Origin: Cyanobacteria bacterium CYA
GTDB taxonomy: Bacteria > Planctomycetota > Phycisphaerae > Phycisphaerales > UBA1924
NCBI GenBank assembly: GCA_008363215.1
Contig: RHKP01000005.1
Coordinates: 114,314 to 178,313 of the forward strand
Length of the DNA stretch: 64,000 nt
Reading direction: 5' to 3'
Shown here: in pieces, positions 36,502 through 44,034 of the stretch
Numbering within the stretch: position 1 is the first letter of the stretch
Layout of the letters: each line of letters starts with the position of its first letter
Program-made: the position numbers and the translations under genes
The notes under the pieces: generated by a model
Databases searched by the model: none
What the model saw: the letters and a program-made list of their open reading frames with translations, nothing else
Told to the model about the DNA's origin: nothing

Positions 36502-36578
36502 AGACAGCAAAGCCGTGAAGTGCCGCGAGGCAACCTTCACCCGCTCCGCTGCGTTATTGTTCTGCTGCTTTGCTGTCT
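36502..36578. repeat. 12-bp inverted repeat in low-complexity DNA
   Basis: AGACAGCAAAGC (36502-36513) and GCTTTGCTGTCT (36567-36578) are perfect reverse complements 53 bases apart. They lie in a stretch dominated by GCAGCAAAG/AACAGGGCAG words. There is no sign of an enzyme-borne mobile element. Confidence 0.6.
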
Positions 36579-36607
36579 TTCCCTGATGCCCAGTGCCTCG
36601 TGCCTCT

Positions 36608-37285
36608 TTAGAAACTGAACACCGCCTCCAGCACGCGGGTCAGCAGGCCCTTCTCGGCTGCGGATCGCACGTCGCCCTCATTCTTCACGTTCAAACTCAG
36701 GTTGGCCATCTGGCTCGACAGAATCGTGTTGCGGTCGGTCACGTCTTCCTGGCGGACCAATCCGGAGAGCACCAGCGTCTGGATTTCCTTGTCCTTCTGA
36801 ATCACCTTAGTCGCCTGGAGCACGAGTGTGCCGTTCGGCTTGACCTCGATCACCTCGGCCGTGATCTTTGCGGAGAAGCGGTCGGAGCGCTCGTAATCAC
36901 CCTCGCCCTTGAACTCCTGGTTGAAGTTGGTGCCGACGAGCGACTGGTTGGACAGGCTCCCTTCGCGCAGGCGCAGTTCGAGCAGTTCCCAGGGGTCGAT
37001 GATCGACTTGACCGTCATGTCCGCGGTCGCTTCCTTCTTGGTGTCGAGCGACTGCGAGGCCTCCTGCTTGCTGGTCTCGTCCACGATGATGGTGATCAGG
37101 TCGTGAGCCATATAGGTGCGTGGCTCGGGCGGGTGCACGTACAACATGCTCGCGCGGGCGAACTCCGAGTCGTTCCGCTCCTCCAGCGTCGTCGGCGGCG
37201 CCGGCTCAAGCGCCTGGAGCAGCACGCTCTGGGCCGAAGCGTGCGACGTAAGGGCGATGAGCATCAGGCTTGCAGCGGTGCGCAT
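36608..37285 (-). CDS. flgH: flagellar L-ring protein FlgH
   Basis: Forms the outer-membrane L ring bushing of the flagellar basal body. 225 residues, the normal size. The signal peptide is short (SLMLIALTSHASAQ). Conserved stretches are HDLITIIVDETSKQEASQS, FKGEGDYERSDRFSAKITAEV and the diagnostic LPNG-like ... VIEVKPNGTLVLQATKVIQKD followed by LSGLVRQEDVTDRNTILSSQMAN. No lipobox Cys is seen, unlike enteric FlgH. Its start lies one base after the flgA stop, with AGGAAC inside the flgA 3' end. Last gene of flgF-flgG-flgA-flgH; no flgI follows, so the P-ring gene must be elsewhere. Confidence 0.95.
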   Translation of the reverse strand: MRTAASLMLIALTSHASAQSVLLQALEPAPPTTLEERNDSEFARASMLYVHPPEPRTYMAHDLITIIVDETSKQEASQSLDTKKEATADMTVKSIIDPWELLELRLREGSLSNQSLVGTNFNQEFKGEGDYERSDRFSAKITAEVIEVKPNGTLVLQATKVIQKDKEIQTLVLSGLVRQEDVTDRNTILSSQMANLSLNVKNEGDVRSAAEKGLLTRVLEAVFSF

Positions 37286-37286
37286 G

Positions 37287-38276
37287 TCAGTGTTCCTGGT
37301 TGGAGTTGAGAACGGCCTTGCCGGCCCCGTTCATGCGGGCGCGAAACCGCGGCCCGCCGTTGATCGGTTCAAACTGGATGCGATCGCCGTCGCGGGCGTC
37401 GGAGAGCGCCCGTGCGGTGAGTTTGGCGACGATGGAGCCCGACAGCACGCGGACTGTGACCAGGTCGCCGCGCTTGACGATCATGGGCGACTCGACGTGC
37501 CGCCCGAGGATGATCTGCCCGGGTTGGAGCGCAGTGCGGGCTTCGGCGCCTTCGAGTTGCATCGTGGCGGCCGGTGCGTCGGTGGCACTGGTCCACCGCG
37601 ATTCGAAGTGATACTGGCCTGTCTCGATCCGCGACCGCCGCTCGATGACGCGGTCGACCACGGCCACCTGCCGGCGGATTTCCACCCGCACCCGCATCGA
37701 CTGGCTGAAGGCGATCTTCTCGCCGTCGTACAGCGTCACGCTCACGGGCATCTCGGCAGAGACGCCCAGCGGATGCACCTCGACCGTGCATGGCCCGATC
37801 GGCGTGCGCATGCCCTCTTCATACCGATCGTTATACGTGAGCCGAATGTCATCGCGGGACACCTCGAACTCAAGCGCAAGGCGGTCGATGACCGCGTCGA
37901 GCACGCACGGACCCGTGACGGCCGCCCGCACGGCGGCCTGGTCGCCTCCCTCGGTCGCCGGAGGCGCCGTCAGCAGGCCTACGCGGCACACCGAGCCGCG
38001 CAGCAGCACTTCCGACGCCGGCAGATTGACCACGCCTCGCACCTCGGCGAGGCTCACCTGCGCCCAGCCGCGTGAGAAGCGCTGGGCCAGCACCGTGCCG
38101 GCAAGCACCGGGCGATCGAGCAGTTCACTCGCCTTCGGCCCGGCCACCACCGCCACGTCGCGCACCAGCACGTCGCGCCCGGACGGCAGACGCACGGCGT
38201 CGCGCAGCGTGATGCTGGTCGGCTCGCCAAAGGCCGTGCACGCGGCGAAGATCAGTATGATCACGTGACGGATCAC
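37287..38276 (-). CDS. flgA: FlgA, P-ring assembly chaperone
   Basis: Periplasmic chaperone guiding P-ring (FlgI) assembly around the rod. 329 residues, longer than the roughly 220 of enteric FlgA. A GTG start is followed by a signal peptide (IILIFAACTAFG). An N-terminal domain of about 150 residues (DAVRLPSGRDVLVRDVAVVAG...) comes before the SAF/ChapFlgA domain, seen as RRSRIETGQYHFESRW, ALQPGQIILGRHVESPMIVKRGDLVTVRV and AKLTARALSDARDGDRIQFEP. It is translationally linked to flgH and starts 9 bases after flgG. Confidence 0.9.
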   Translation of the reverse strand: MIRHVIILIFAACTAFGEPTSITLRDAVRLPSGRDVLVRDVAVVAGPKASELLDRPVLAGTVLAQRFSRGWAQVSLAEVRGVVNLPASEVLLRGSVCRVGLLTAPPATEGGDQAAVRAAVTGPCVLDAVIDRLALEFEVSRDDIRLTYNDRYEEGMRTPIGPCTVEVHPLGVSAEMPVSVTLYDGEKIAFSQSMRVRVEIRRQVAVVDRVIERRSRIETGQYHFESRWTSATDAPAATMQLEGAEARTALQPGQIILGRHVESPMIVKRGDLVTVRVLSGSIVAKLTARALSDARDGDRIQFEPINGGPRFRARMNGAGKAVLNSNQEH

Positions 38277-38285
38277 GGCGAATCC

Positions 38286-39092
38286 TCAACGGCGGAGTTG
38301 TGCGATCGACTGCAACGCCTGGTCGGCGGCCCGGATCGACTGGCTGTTCATTTCAAACGCCCGCTGCGTGCGGATCAGTTCGATCAGTTCACGCGCCGGG
38401 TCCACGTTCGACGCTTCCAGCATCCCCTGGCGGATGCGCCCGCGATCGTCCTCGCCCGGATTGCCCTGCGAAGGCGGACCTGACGCGATCGACTCGACCC
38501 ACAGATTCTCACCCACCTGCCGCAGCCCGGCGGGGTTTACGAAACTGGCGGTTTGAATCTGCCCGGCCTCCTGCGGCTCAGTCTCGCCGGCTATCAGGTA
38601 GAACACGCGACCGTCTGTTGAAACATCAACCTTGGTCGCCTCGGGCGGGATGTTGATGTTCGGCTCCAGTCGTCGTCCCTGGTCGTTGGCCAGCACGAGA
38701 TCGCCGTCGGCATTGAGCGTGAAGTTGCCCGCGCGCGTGTACGCGACGCCGCCGCCGAGTTCATTTTCAACCTGGACCTGGAAGAACCCGCGACCCTCAA
38801 TCATCAGGTCCGTCTCCTGGCCGGTCGTGATCGGTGCGCCTTGCGTGAAATCCTGCTGCGTGCCGCTAACCTTCACCCCAAGCCCGACGTACAGGCCCGT
38901 CGGGCGCTGATCGCCGTTGGGGTTCTCGACGCCCGGCTGCGCTCGCTCGATGTAGAGCAGATCCTGGAAGTTGGCGCGGCTGGCCTTGTAGCCCTCCGTG
39001 TTGATGTTCGCCAGGTTGTTGGCGATCACGTCGAGTTTGGTGTTCAGGGCGTTGAGCCCGGATGAAGCGGACTGAAGCGCGATGATGGCCAT
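38286..39092 (-). CDS. flgG: flagellar distal rod protein FlgG
   Basis: Main component of the flagellar distal rod. 268 residues, exactly the family size. It starts with AGGGAG six bases before ATG. The N-terminal rod signature ALNTKLDVIANNLANINTEGYKASRANFQDLLY, the central TGQETDLMIEGRGFFQVQ, TRAGNFTLNADGDLV and the C-terminal ASNVDPARELIELIRTQRAFEMNSQSIRAADQ are all present. It lies 15 bases downstream of flgF. Confidence 0.97.
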   Translation of the reverse strand: MAIIALQSASSGLNALNTKLDVIANNLANINTEGYKASRANFQDLLYIERAQPGVENPNGDQRPTGLYVGLGVKVSGTQQDFTQGAPITTGQETDLMIEGRGFFQVQVENELGGGVAYTRAGNFTLNADGDLVLANDQGRRLEPNINIPPEATKVDVSTDGRVFYLIAGETEPQEAGQIQTASFVNPAGLRQVGENLWVESIASGPPSQGNPGEDDRGRIRQGMLEASNVDPARELIELIRTQRAFEMNSQSIRAADQALQSIAQLRR

Positions 39093-39107
39093 GAAAACTC
39101 CCTGCGA

Positions 39108-39887
39108 TCACCCCATGCGGGCAAACGTATTGATGGCTCGTTCGACCATGCGATCCTGGTATGACATGATGCCGATGTTGGAACCGACGGCCCGACTGGC
39201 GCTCTGAATCTCGAGCAGCGCACTGACTTCCTCAACGCCCGAACCCTCGACGGCCCGCTGGATCACACGCCCGCTCGCCGGACGCAACCCCTTGGTTCCG
39301 ACGTTGTCGACGGCCAAGATGTTGTCGCCGACGTGGCGCACGCCGGCGCGATCGGTCACGTCAACCGTGCGCAGCCTCGCCACCGGCACGCCGTCCTGAT
39401 AGATGTTCCCGCCCCCGTCGATTTCGACCGGCTCATCCTCGCGCAGGAAGATCGGGCTGTTCTGCGAACTGAGCACCGGCATACCGCTGGCCGCCTGCAC
39501 GAGCATGCCGCGCTCGTCGAGCGTCAGCCGTCCATCTCGCGAAAGAAATATCTCGTCGCTGCTTGCGCTGCCGGCCCCGCGCACGACGAAGAAGCCGTCG
39601 CCGTCCATCGCCAGGTCGAGTTCGTTGCCCGTCTGCTCGACCGGGCCCTGCCGGAACGACACGCGCGACGGCGCCATGAGGACACCCGCACCGAGCCGTT
39701 CGAGCAGTTCGTTGCTCGGCAGTGTCATCAGGTCGTCCTCGACGCGGGCCGCATCACGCTGCATCGTGATCGCCTGCACGGGCTTGTACCCGGGCGTGTC
39801 CAGGTTGGCCAGATTGTTGGCCAGTGCGTCCAGCCGCCCCATGGCCGTCAGCACCCCGGAACTTGCGATGTCCATGCCGTAATACAT
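39108..39887 (-). CDS. flgF: flagellar proximal rod protein FlgF
   Basis: Proximal rod subunit of the basal body. 259 residues. The ATG at 39887 follows AGGAG and begins MYYGMDIASSGVLTAMGRLD; the open frame upstream is repeat-bearing non-coding DNA and should not be included. Rod-protein signatures are DALANNLANLDTPGYKPVQA, ELDLAMDGDGFFVVRG, SRDGRLTLDERGMLV and a C-terminal helix EEVSALLEIQSASRAVGSNIGIMSYQDRMVERAINTF. It is first in the flgFGAH unit; the promoter should lie within 39888-40171. Confidence 0.93.
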   Translation of the reverse strand: MYYGMDIASSGVLTAMGRLDALANNLANLDTPGYKPVQAITMQRDAARVEDDLMTLPSNELLERLGAGVLMAPSRVSFRQGPVEQTGNELDLAMDGDGFFVVRGAGSASSDEIFLSRDGRLTLDERGMLVQAASGMPVLSSQNSPIFLREDEPVEIDGGGNIYQDGVPVARLRTVDVTDRAGVRHVGDNILAVDNVGTKGLRPASGRVIQRAVEGSGVEEVSALLEIQSASRAVGSNIGIMSYQDRMVERAINTFARMG

Positions 39888-40171
39888 GCCGGGCTCCTGA
39901 ACCAGGGACGGACCGTCCGGCAAGACTCTCTCAAACAGCGTGCCAGTGACGCGGCTCCGGTGGGACGGGCGTCCAGCCGGTGAGTCATCCCTTTGAACAG
40001 TCGGACCGGCTTCCTGCCGGTGAAGGACTCGCCAAGCCGCCGGCCAAGCCCGCTTGATCCGAAAACGAGAAGAGGTGCGGGCCACGCACAGGCGCAAACC
40101 CTGCGCGAGCCGCGTAAGCCTCATGCGCCTTGTACTCTTCCCTCGCCCGGAAGCCGGCCCCGCCGGTCCGG
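39888..40171. repeat. intergenic region with two palindromic repeat copies
   Basis: Copy 1 (about 39958-39982) reads CCGGTGGGACGGGCGTCCAG then CCGGTG. Copy 2 (40003-40022) reads GGACCGGCTTCCTGCCGGTG with arms CCGG/CCGG extended by AC/GT. They match the repeats at 1.1 kb and 41.65 kb. The rest of the 284 bases, upstream of flgF and downstream of pgi, holds no gene. Confidence 0.65.
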
Positions 40172-41575
40172 CTAGACCGTGTACCCCGTTGGCGCAAGCG
40201 CCTCGTCCACCTTCTGCTTCCACTCGCCGTAGCCTTCACGCCCCATCAGTCCGAAGGTCGCCTTCTTGCCCGTCTCCACGGCCGGCTGGTCGTAGGCGTC
40301 GATCCCCAGCATCAGACCCGCATACGACGTGGCGATCTGCCACAGCGAGATGAACTCGCCCACCGTGTACGCATCGATCCGCGGCATGCGGATCGTGAAG
40401 TTCGGGCGCTGGCTCTCCACCAGCGCAAACTCCGTCGCCCGCTTCTCGGCGTTGAGCAGGGCGCCCATGCTGCGTCCCTCGAGATAGCGCAACGCGTCAA
40501 CGCCCAGACCCTTGGGGATCGTCACGTTGCTCCCGAAGTCCTCCACCTCGATCAGCCCGATGACCTTGTCGTTGGGGCCTTCGCGGTACAACTGGATCTG
40601 CGAGTGCTGGTCGGTCGCGCCCAGCGCCTTGATCGGCGTGAAGCCCGCGAACACCTGATCGCCCGTGCGGTCGAACTGCTTGCCCAAAGACTCGGCCCAC
40701 AACTGCCGGAACCAGTCGGCCAAAAGATAAAGACTGTTCGCGTACGGCATCAGCACATGGCAGGTCTTGCCCTTGTACGCCCCCAGTTCGCACAGCAGAC
40801 CGGCGATCATCGCGGCCGGGTTCTTCGACAGATCAGGGTCGGAGCATCGCTTGTCCATCGCCGCCGCTCCGTCGAGCAGCGCGTCGATGTCGATGCCGCA
40901 CATCGCAGCGCTGAACAGCCCCACCGGGCTGAGCACGCTGAAGCGCCCGCCCACGCCCTCGGGCACGGGCAGGGTCACGTAGCCCTCGGCGTCGCAGATC
41001 TTGCGCATGGTGCCCTTCTCAGGGTCGGTGATCGCCACCACGTGCATCGCCGCAGTCGTGCCCAGCGCGCGATGGATCACGTCGCGCACCCACATGAACT
41101 GTGCGGCCGTCTCGGCCGTCTCGCCCGACTTGCTCACCACGTTGTACAGCGTCTGCTCAGGCGGACAGATCTCCATGATCGCGGCAAAGTTGGCCGGATC
41201 GACGTTGTCGATGACGAACATCCGCGGGCCGCCGCGCTGATGCGAAGGCAGCAGGTTCCACGTCGGCGGATTGAGCGCCGCCTGCAGCGCGATGTTCCCC
41301 AGCGCCGACCCGCCGATGCCCAGCACGACGAGGTTCTCAAAGGCGTTGCGCCGCTCGCTGGCCAACTTCTTGACCTCGCTCACGTGCTGCCGCCGCACGT
41401 CGCCGAATGGCAGATCCCGCCACCGCTCCCACCCCGTCCCGCGCGTCTTGGCCAGACTGGCTGTCAGCGTCCGCGCCGCGTCGGCCAGTTCCGACCCCGG
41501 CCCGATCCACGCCGCGTCCAGCCCGTGATTGCCCACCCGTTCCGAGAGACAGTTGGCGTAGTCGATCGACAGCAT
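40172..41575 (-). CDS. pgi: glucose-6-phosphate isomerase
   Basis: Cytoplasmic interconversion of glucose-6-phosphate and fructose-6-phosphate in glycolysis and gluconeogenesis. 467 residues, in the size range of the shorter bacterial PGI group. Motifs are VLGIGGSALGNIALQAAL, MFVIDNVDP, VVSKSGETAET (phosphate-binding SKSGxT), GVGGRFSVLSPVG with the conserved GGRxS, and the catalytic His in GATDQHSQIQLYREGPNDK, plus a C-terminal Lys region EWKQKVDEAL. ATG 41575 is used; a GTG six bases upstream is possible. Confidence 0.95.
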   Translation of the reverse strand: MLSIDYANCLSERVGNHGLDAAWIGPGSELADAARTLTASLAKTRGTGWERWRDLPFGDVRRQHVSEVKKLASERRNAFENLVVLGIGGSALGNIALQAALNPPTWNLLPSHQRGGPRMFVIDNVDPANFAAIMEICPPEQTLYNVVSKSGETAETAAQFMWVRDVIHRALGTTAAMHVVAITDPEKGTMRKICDAEGYVTLPVPEGVGGRFSVLSPVGLFSAAMCGIDIDALLDGAAAMDKRCSDPDLSKNPAAMIAGLLCELGAYKGKTCHVLMPYANSLYLLADWFRQLWAESLGKQFDRTGDQVFAGFTPIKALGATDQHSQIQLYREGPNDKVIGLIEVEDFGSNVTIPKGLGVDALRYLEGRSMGALLNAEKRATEFALVESQRPNFTIRMPRIDAYTVGEFISLWQIATSYAGLMLGIDAYDQPAVETGKKATFGLMGREGYGEWKQKVDEALAPTGYTV

Positions 41576-41652
41576 GCCCACAGGATAGCGAGGTCAGGGA
41601 GCGAGATTGGGCCACCACTGTCATTCTTCCGACCTTGCTGTCTACATTCGGC

Positions 41653-41673
41653 GGGACCGGCTTCCAGCCGGTG
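41653..41673. repeat. palindromic dispersed repeat copy upstream of pgi
   Basis: The clearest copy of the family: GGGACCGGCTTCCAGCCGGT plus G, arms ACCGGCT/AGCCGGT around TCC. It lies between the pgi start and the 3' end of the FAH-family gene. Confidence 0.7.
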
Positions 41674-41712
41674 ACAACCGCAACCTTGGGGACAAGGCCG
41701 CCCACACACCGA

Positions 41713-42432
41713 TCACCTCTCCACCACCGTGTTCCGCAGCACCCCAACCCCCGCGATGTCGACCTCCATCACATCCCCCGCCTTGATCCACACCGGCGGC
41801 TGCCGCACCATGCCCACGCCCGACGGCGTCCCCGTCAGAATCACCGTCCCCGGCATCAGCGTCATGCCCTCGCTCAGTTCGCTGATCAGCCTCGCCACCG
41901 GGAACATCATGTGACTCGTCGGCTCGTCCTGCATCACTTCACCGTTCAGCCGCAGGATCACCCGCAGCGCCTGCGGATCGGGCACCTCGGCGGCCGGCAC
42001 CAGCGTCGGGCCCAGCGGACAGAACGTATCAAAACTCTTGCCCCGGCACCACTGTCCGTCGGACCCGTGCTTCTGCCACCACCGCGCCGACACGTCGTTG
42101 GCGCAGCAGTACCCCAGCACGTAACTCAGCGCATCAGCCTTCGACACGTCTCGCGCGGCCTTACCGATCACCACCGCGAGTTCGGCCTCGAAATCCACCT
42201 GCCCACGCCCCGTCGCCGCGTCGCGGCAGATCGCCGGAATTTCCACCGCCGCCTCGTGCACCGTCGCACTGGCCGGGTTCTTTGTGAACATCACCGGATA
42301 CTCGGCCACGCTGGCCCCCTGCTCGCTCGCATGGGCCGCGTAGTTCCGCCCGATCCCGATGATGTGCCGCACCGGAAGCAGTTCGTCCTCGGTGTCGATG
42401 ACTACGCCAAACTCGGCCTTGATGATGTCCAC
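41713..42432 (-). CDS. fumarylacetoacetate hydrolase (FAH) family protein
   Basis: Divalent-metal-dependent C-C bond hydrolase, hydratase or decarboxylase; the family covers fumarylpyruvate hydrolase, oxaloacetate decarboxylase and related acylpyruvases. 239 residues. A GTG start at 42432 is chosen for AAGGAGC four to nine bases upstream and because VDIIKAEFG leads into the N-terminal strand. Motifs are IIGIGRNYAAHASEQG, the metal site VDFEAELAVVIGK, VLGYCCANDVSARWWQ, KSFDTFCPLGPTLV and LTGTPSGVG. The exact substrate cannot be told. Unlinked in function to its neighbours. Confidence 0.9.
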   Translation of the reverse strand: MDIIKAEFGVVIDTEDELLPVRHIIGIGRNYAAHASEQGASVAEYPVMFTKNPASATVHEAAVEIPAICRDAATGRGQVDFEAELAVVIGKAARDVSKADALSYVLGYCCANDVSARWWQKHGSDGQWCRGKSFDTFCPLGPTLVPAAEVPDPQALRVILRLNGEVMQDEPTSHMMFPVARLISELSEGMTLMPGTVILTGTPSGVGMVRQPPVWIKAGDVMEVDIAGVGVLRNTVVER

Positions 42433-42693
42433 GACCGCTCCTTTCCCGGCGCCACGCCACGCAAACCAACAGCATCGCCGGCGGGAGAGGATCGTAGGTG
42501 GCATGCCGATGCCGTACCCATCCAATGGCAGGGTCGCGCATCATCGGACACCGGACCTTTGCGAGTCCTCGAGCACAGGTCCGGGTGGACACGCACCGGC
42601 GCTCAAATCACTGAGCATGGCCCAGCCTGGAAACATACCCAAAGGCGAGCAGGTTCCCGGCGTCCATGATCGCAGGCGAATCAGCGCCCGACC

Positions 42694-43722
42694 TCAGACG
42701 ACCTCAATCATCCCCGGCTTGGCGCACAATCCCGCCTCATATCCGCGCGCCAGCAGGTGCTCGATCGCCAGGCGGCCGCGATCGCCCATGTCCACCGTCA
42801 GCGCACTGACGTACATCGCCAGGTACCGATCCACCAGTCCGGGGTCGTCCCACTCCGTACGGCTTCCTTTGTGACGCTGGAGGTGCGCGCGGCACTCGGC
42901 CGGGTGCGCTACCGCGTGACGCACAGAGGCCGAGAGCACCTCGCCCAGCCGCTTGACCGTGCCCGCTCCGTGCCGCGCGTCGAGATCACGCCGCACCACG
43001 TTGAGCCCCAGCGGCAGTGGAAGATCCGTCTGCGTGCCCCACCACCTGCCCAGATTGGCCACTTCGACCAGCCCAAGTTCAGCAAAGGTCAACTGGGCTT
43101 CGTGGATCAGCAGCCCCGCGTCAACCTCGCCCAGCGCCACGGCCGCAGGAATCTCGCTGAACAGCATCTCCACCGGCTCAAACGCCGGCTTGGTGCGCGT
43201 GGAACCGAGCATGAGCGACAGCGTCAGAAATGCGGTCGTATTGACCCCCGGCACGGCGATGCGCGCCCCGCGCAGCGAGTCGACGTCGGTGGCACGTGCG
43301 TCCCTCTCGTCCTCCCGATTGCCGCTTCCCATTTTCCGATTGCGGCTCTCCCTCGCCACCACGCGCGGCCCGTATCCCTCGCCAAACGACCCGCCGCAGC
43401 GCGAAACCACGTACCGCTCGCGAATCGCCGGATAGGCCGCGCAACTGATCGCTGTCACGTCGTACGGACGTGCGCTCCCCGCCCGCGATGCGTCCGCCGA
43501 CACCGACGCACGTATATCCGTACGAGCCTGAAGCGCCGGCGAGGCAGCAGCCTCCCCCACGACCAACTTGTTCAGTTCCTCGACGTCGCGTGCGACCAGT
43601 TCGAAGCAGAACGGAGCGATGTCGATCGCGGGCGTCCGGCCATCGAGCCCCACCAGAGGCCACCACATGACCATGTCGTCGGAATCGGGCGAATGCGCCA
43701 ATCGAACCGGAAAGTCTGCCAT
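42694..43722 (-). CDS. mqnD: 1,4-dihydroxy-6-naphthoate synthase (MqnD) with repeat-derived insertions
   Basis: Cleaves cyclic dehypoxanthine futalosine to 1,4-dihydroxy-6-naphthoate in the futalosine route to menaquinone. Start ATG 43722; 342 residues versus about 270-290 normally. Family motifs are RLAHSPDSDDMVMWWPL, DVTAISCAAYPAIRERYVV, CGGSFGEGYGPRVVA, IAVPGVNTTAFLTL, LIHEAQLTFAELGLVEVANLGRWW and LPLPLGLNVVRRDL. Two insertions explain the length: about residues 56-84 (ASPALQARTDIRASVSADAS..., between ELNKLVVGEA and the DVTAIS strand) and about 120-144 (SRNRKMGSGNREDERDARAT). Their DNA matches or resembles planctomycete repeats. Both lie at surface-loop points between conserved blocks, so the enzyme may still work. 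Confidence 0.9.
   Translation of the reverse strand: MADFPVRLAHSPDSDDMVMWWPLVGLDGRTPAIDIAPFCFELVARDVEELNKLVVGEAAASPALQARTDIRASVSADASRAGSARPYDVTAISCAAYPAIRERYVVSRCGGSFGEGYGPRVVARESRNRKMGSGNREDERDARATDVDSLRGARIAVPGVNTTAFLTLSLMLGSTRTKPAFEPVEMLFSEIPAAVALGEVDAGLLIHEAQLTFAELGLVEVANLGRWWGTQTDLPLPLGLNVVRRDLDARHGAGTVKRLGEVLSASVRHAVAHPAECRAHLQRHKGSRTEWDDPGLVDRYLAMYVSALTVDMGDRGRLAIEHLLARGYEAGLCAKPGMIEVV
43290..43365. repeat. repeat-like insertion 2 within mqnD
   Basis: On the coding strand, near-copies GCAATCGGAAAATGGGAA and GCGGCAATCGGGAGG occur in tandem, followed by GAGGGACGCACGTGCC. They encode the Asn/Arg-rich tract absent from ordinary MqnD. The tandem words and their biased composition suggest repeat expansion or insertion rather than ordinary coding drift. 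Confidence 0.55.
43470..43555. repeat. 'YEPEAP' repeat embedded in mqnD
   Basis: The coding strand contains GGCGCTTCAGGCTCGTAC, identical at 17 of 18 positions to GGCGCTTCGGGCTCGTAC of the intergenic repeat at 31306. Read on the plus strand it gives YPYEPEAPARQ. It accounts for the first extra segment of MqnD and keeps the reading frame. Confidence 0.7.
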
Positions 43723-44034
43723 GGTCGGGATGGTAGCCCCCTGCCTGCGATCGGCTTCCAGCCTCCGTGTGCCAGCAATGTCGGTCCCCCGACGTTGCTG
43801 CCGATCGACTATGGGCCCGCCCTCCCACACGGAACATAGCAACCTCACAGCCACGGTTGCCGGCACAGTGTCTTTTGGCCCGAAGGGCTTATCGCTTGCA
43901 GCCGGGGGTCGCGCGAGTCTTCGAGCATGACCCCCAGAATGCTGCCGCCCCCCATCGCGCCGTCAGGCCGAAGGCCCGATCGTGTGACGGGTAAGTAAGC
44001 TCTCGGGCCAAGCCCCGAAACTCGCAGCCTGCGC
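43723..44034. other. intergenic region between mqnD and the GIY-YIG gene
   Basis: 312 bases. It contains a degenerate relative of the dispersed palindrome (ATCGGCTTCCAGCC near 43748) and hairpins such as TGGCCCGAAGGGC (around 43877). No protein-coding or RNA gene is recognisable. It should hold the mqnD promoter. Confidence 0.45.

Larger units (their letters stand above)
35975..36607. other. repeat-filled intergenic region after the RND operon
   Basis: 633 bases between two convergent units with no credible gene. 36160-36275 carries a 'NPTRKRG' type planctomycete repeat. 36440-36600 is purine-biased, low in complexity and rich in CAGCAAAG-like words, with one inverted repeat (separate entries). 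It ends in the phrase ATGCCCAGTGCCTCGTGCC, similar in style to the repeat found inside lpxK. Confidence 0.6.

Noticed and set aside
39888..40223. N-terminal extension of FlgF by 112 codons
   Set aside because: The extension is Arg-rich and crosses two dispersed repeats; FlgF proteins begin at the M-Y-Y-G-M-D start, which has AGGAG before it.
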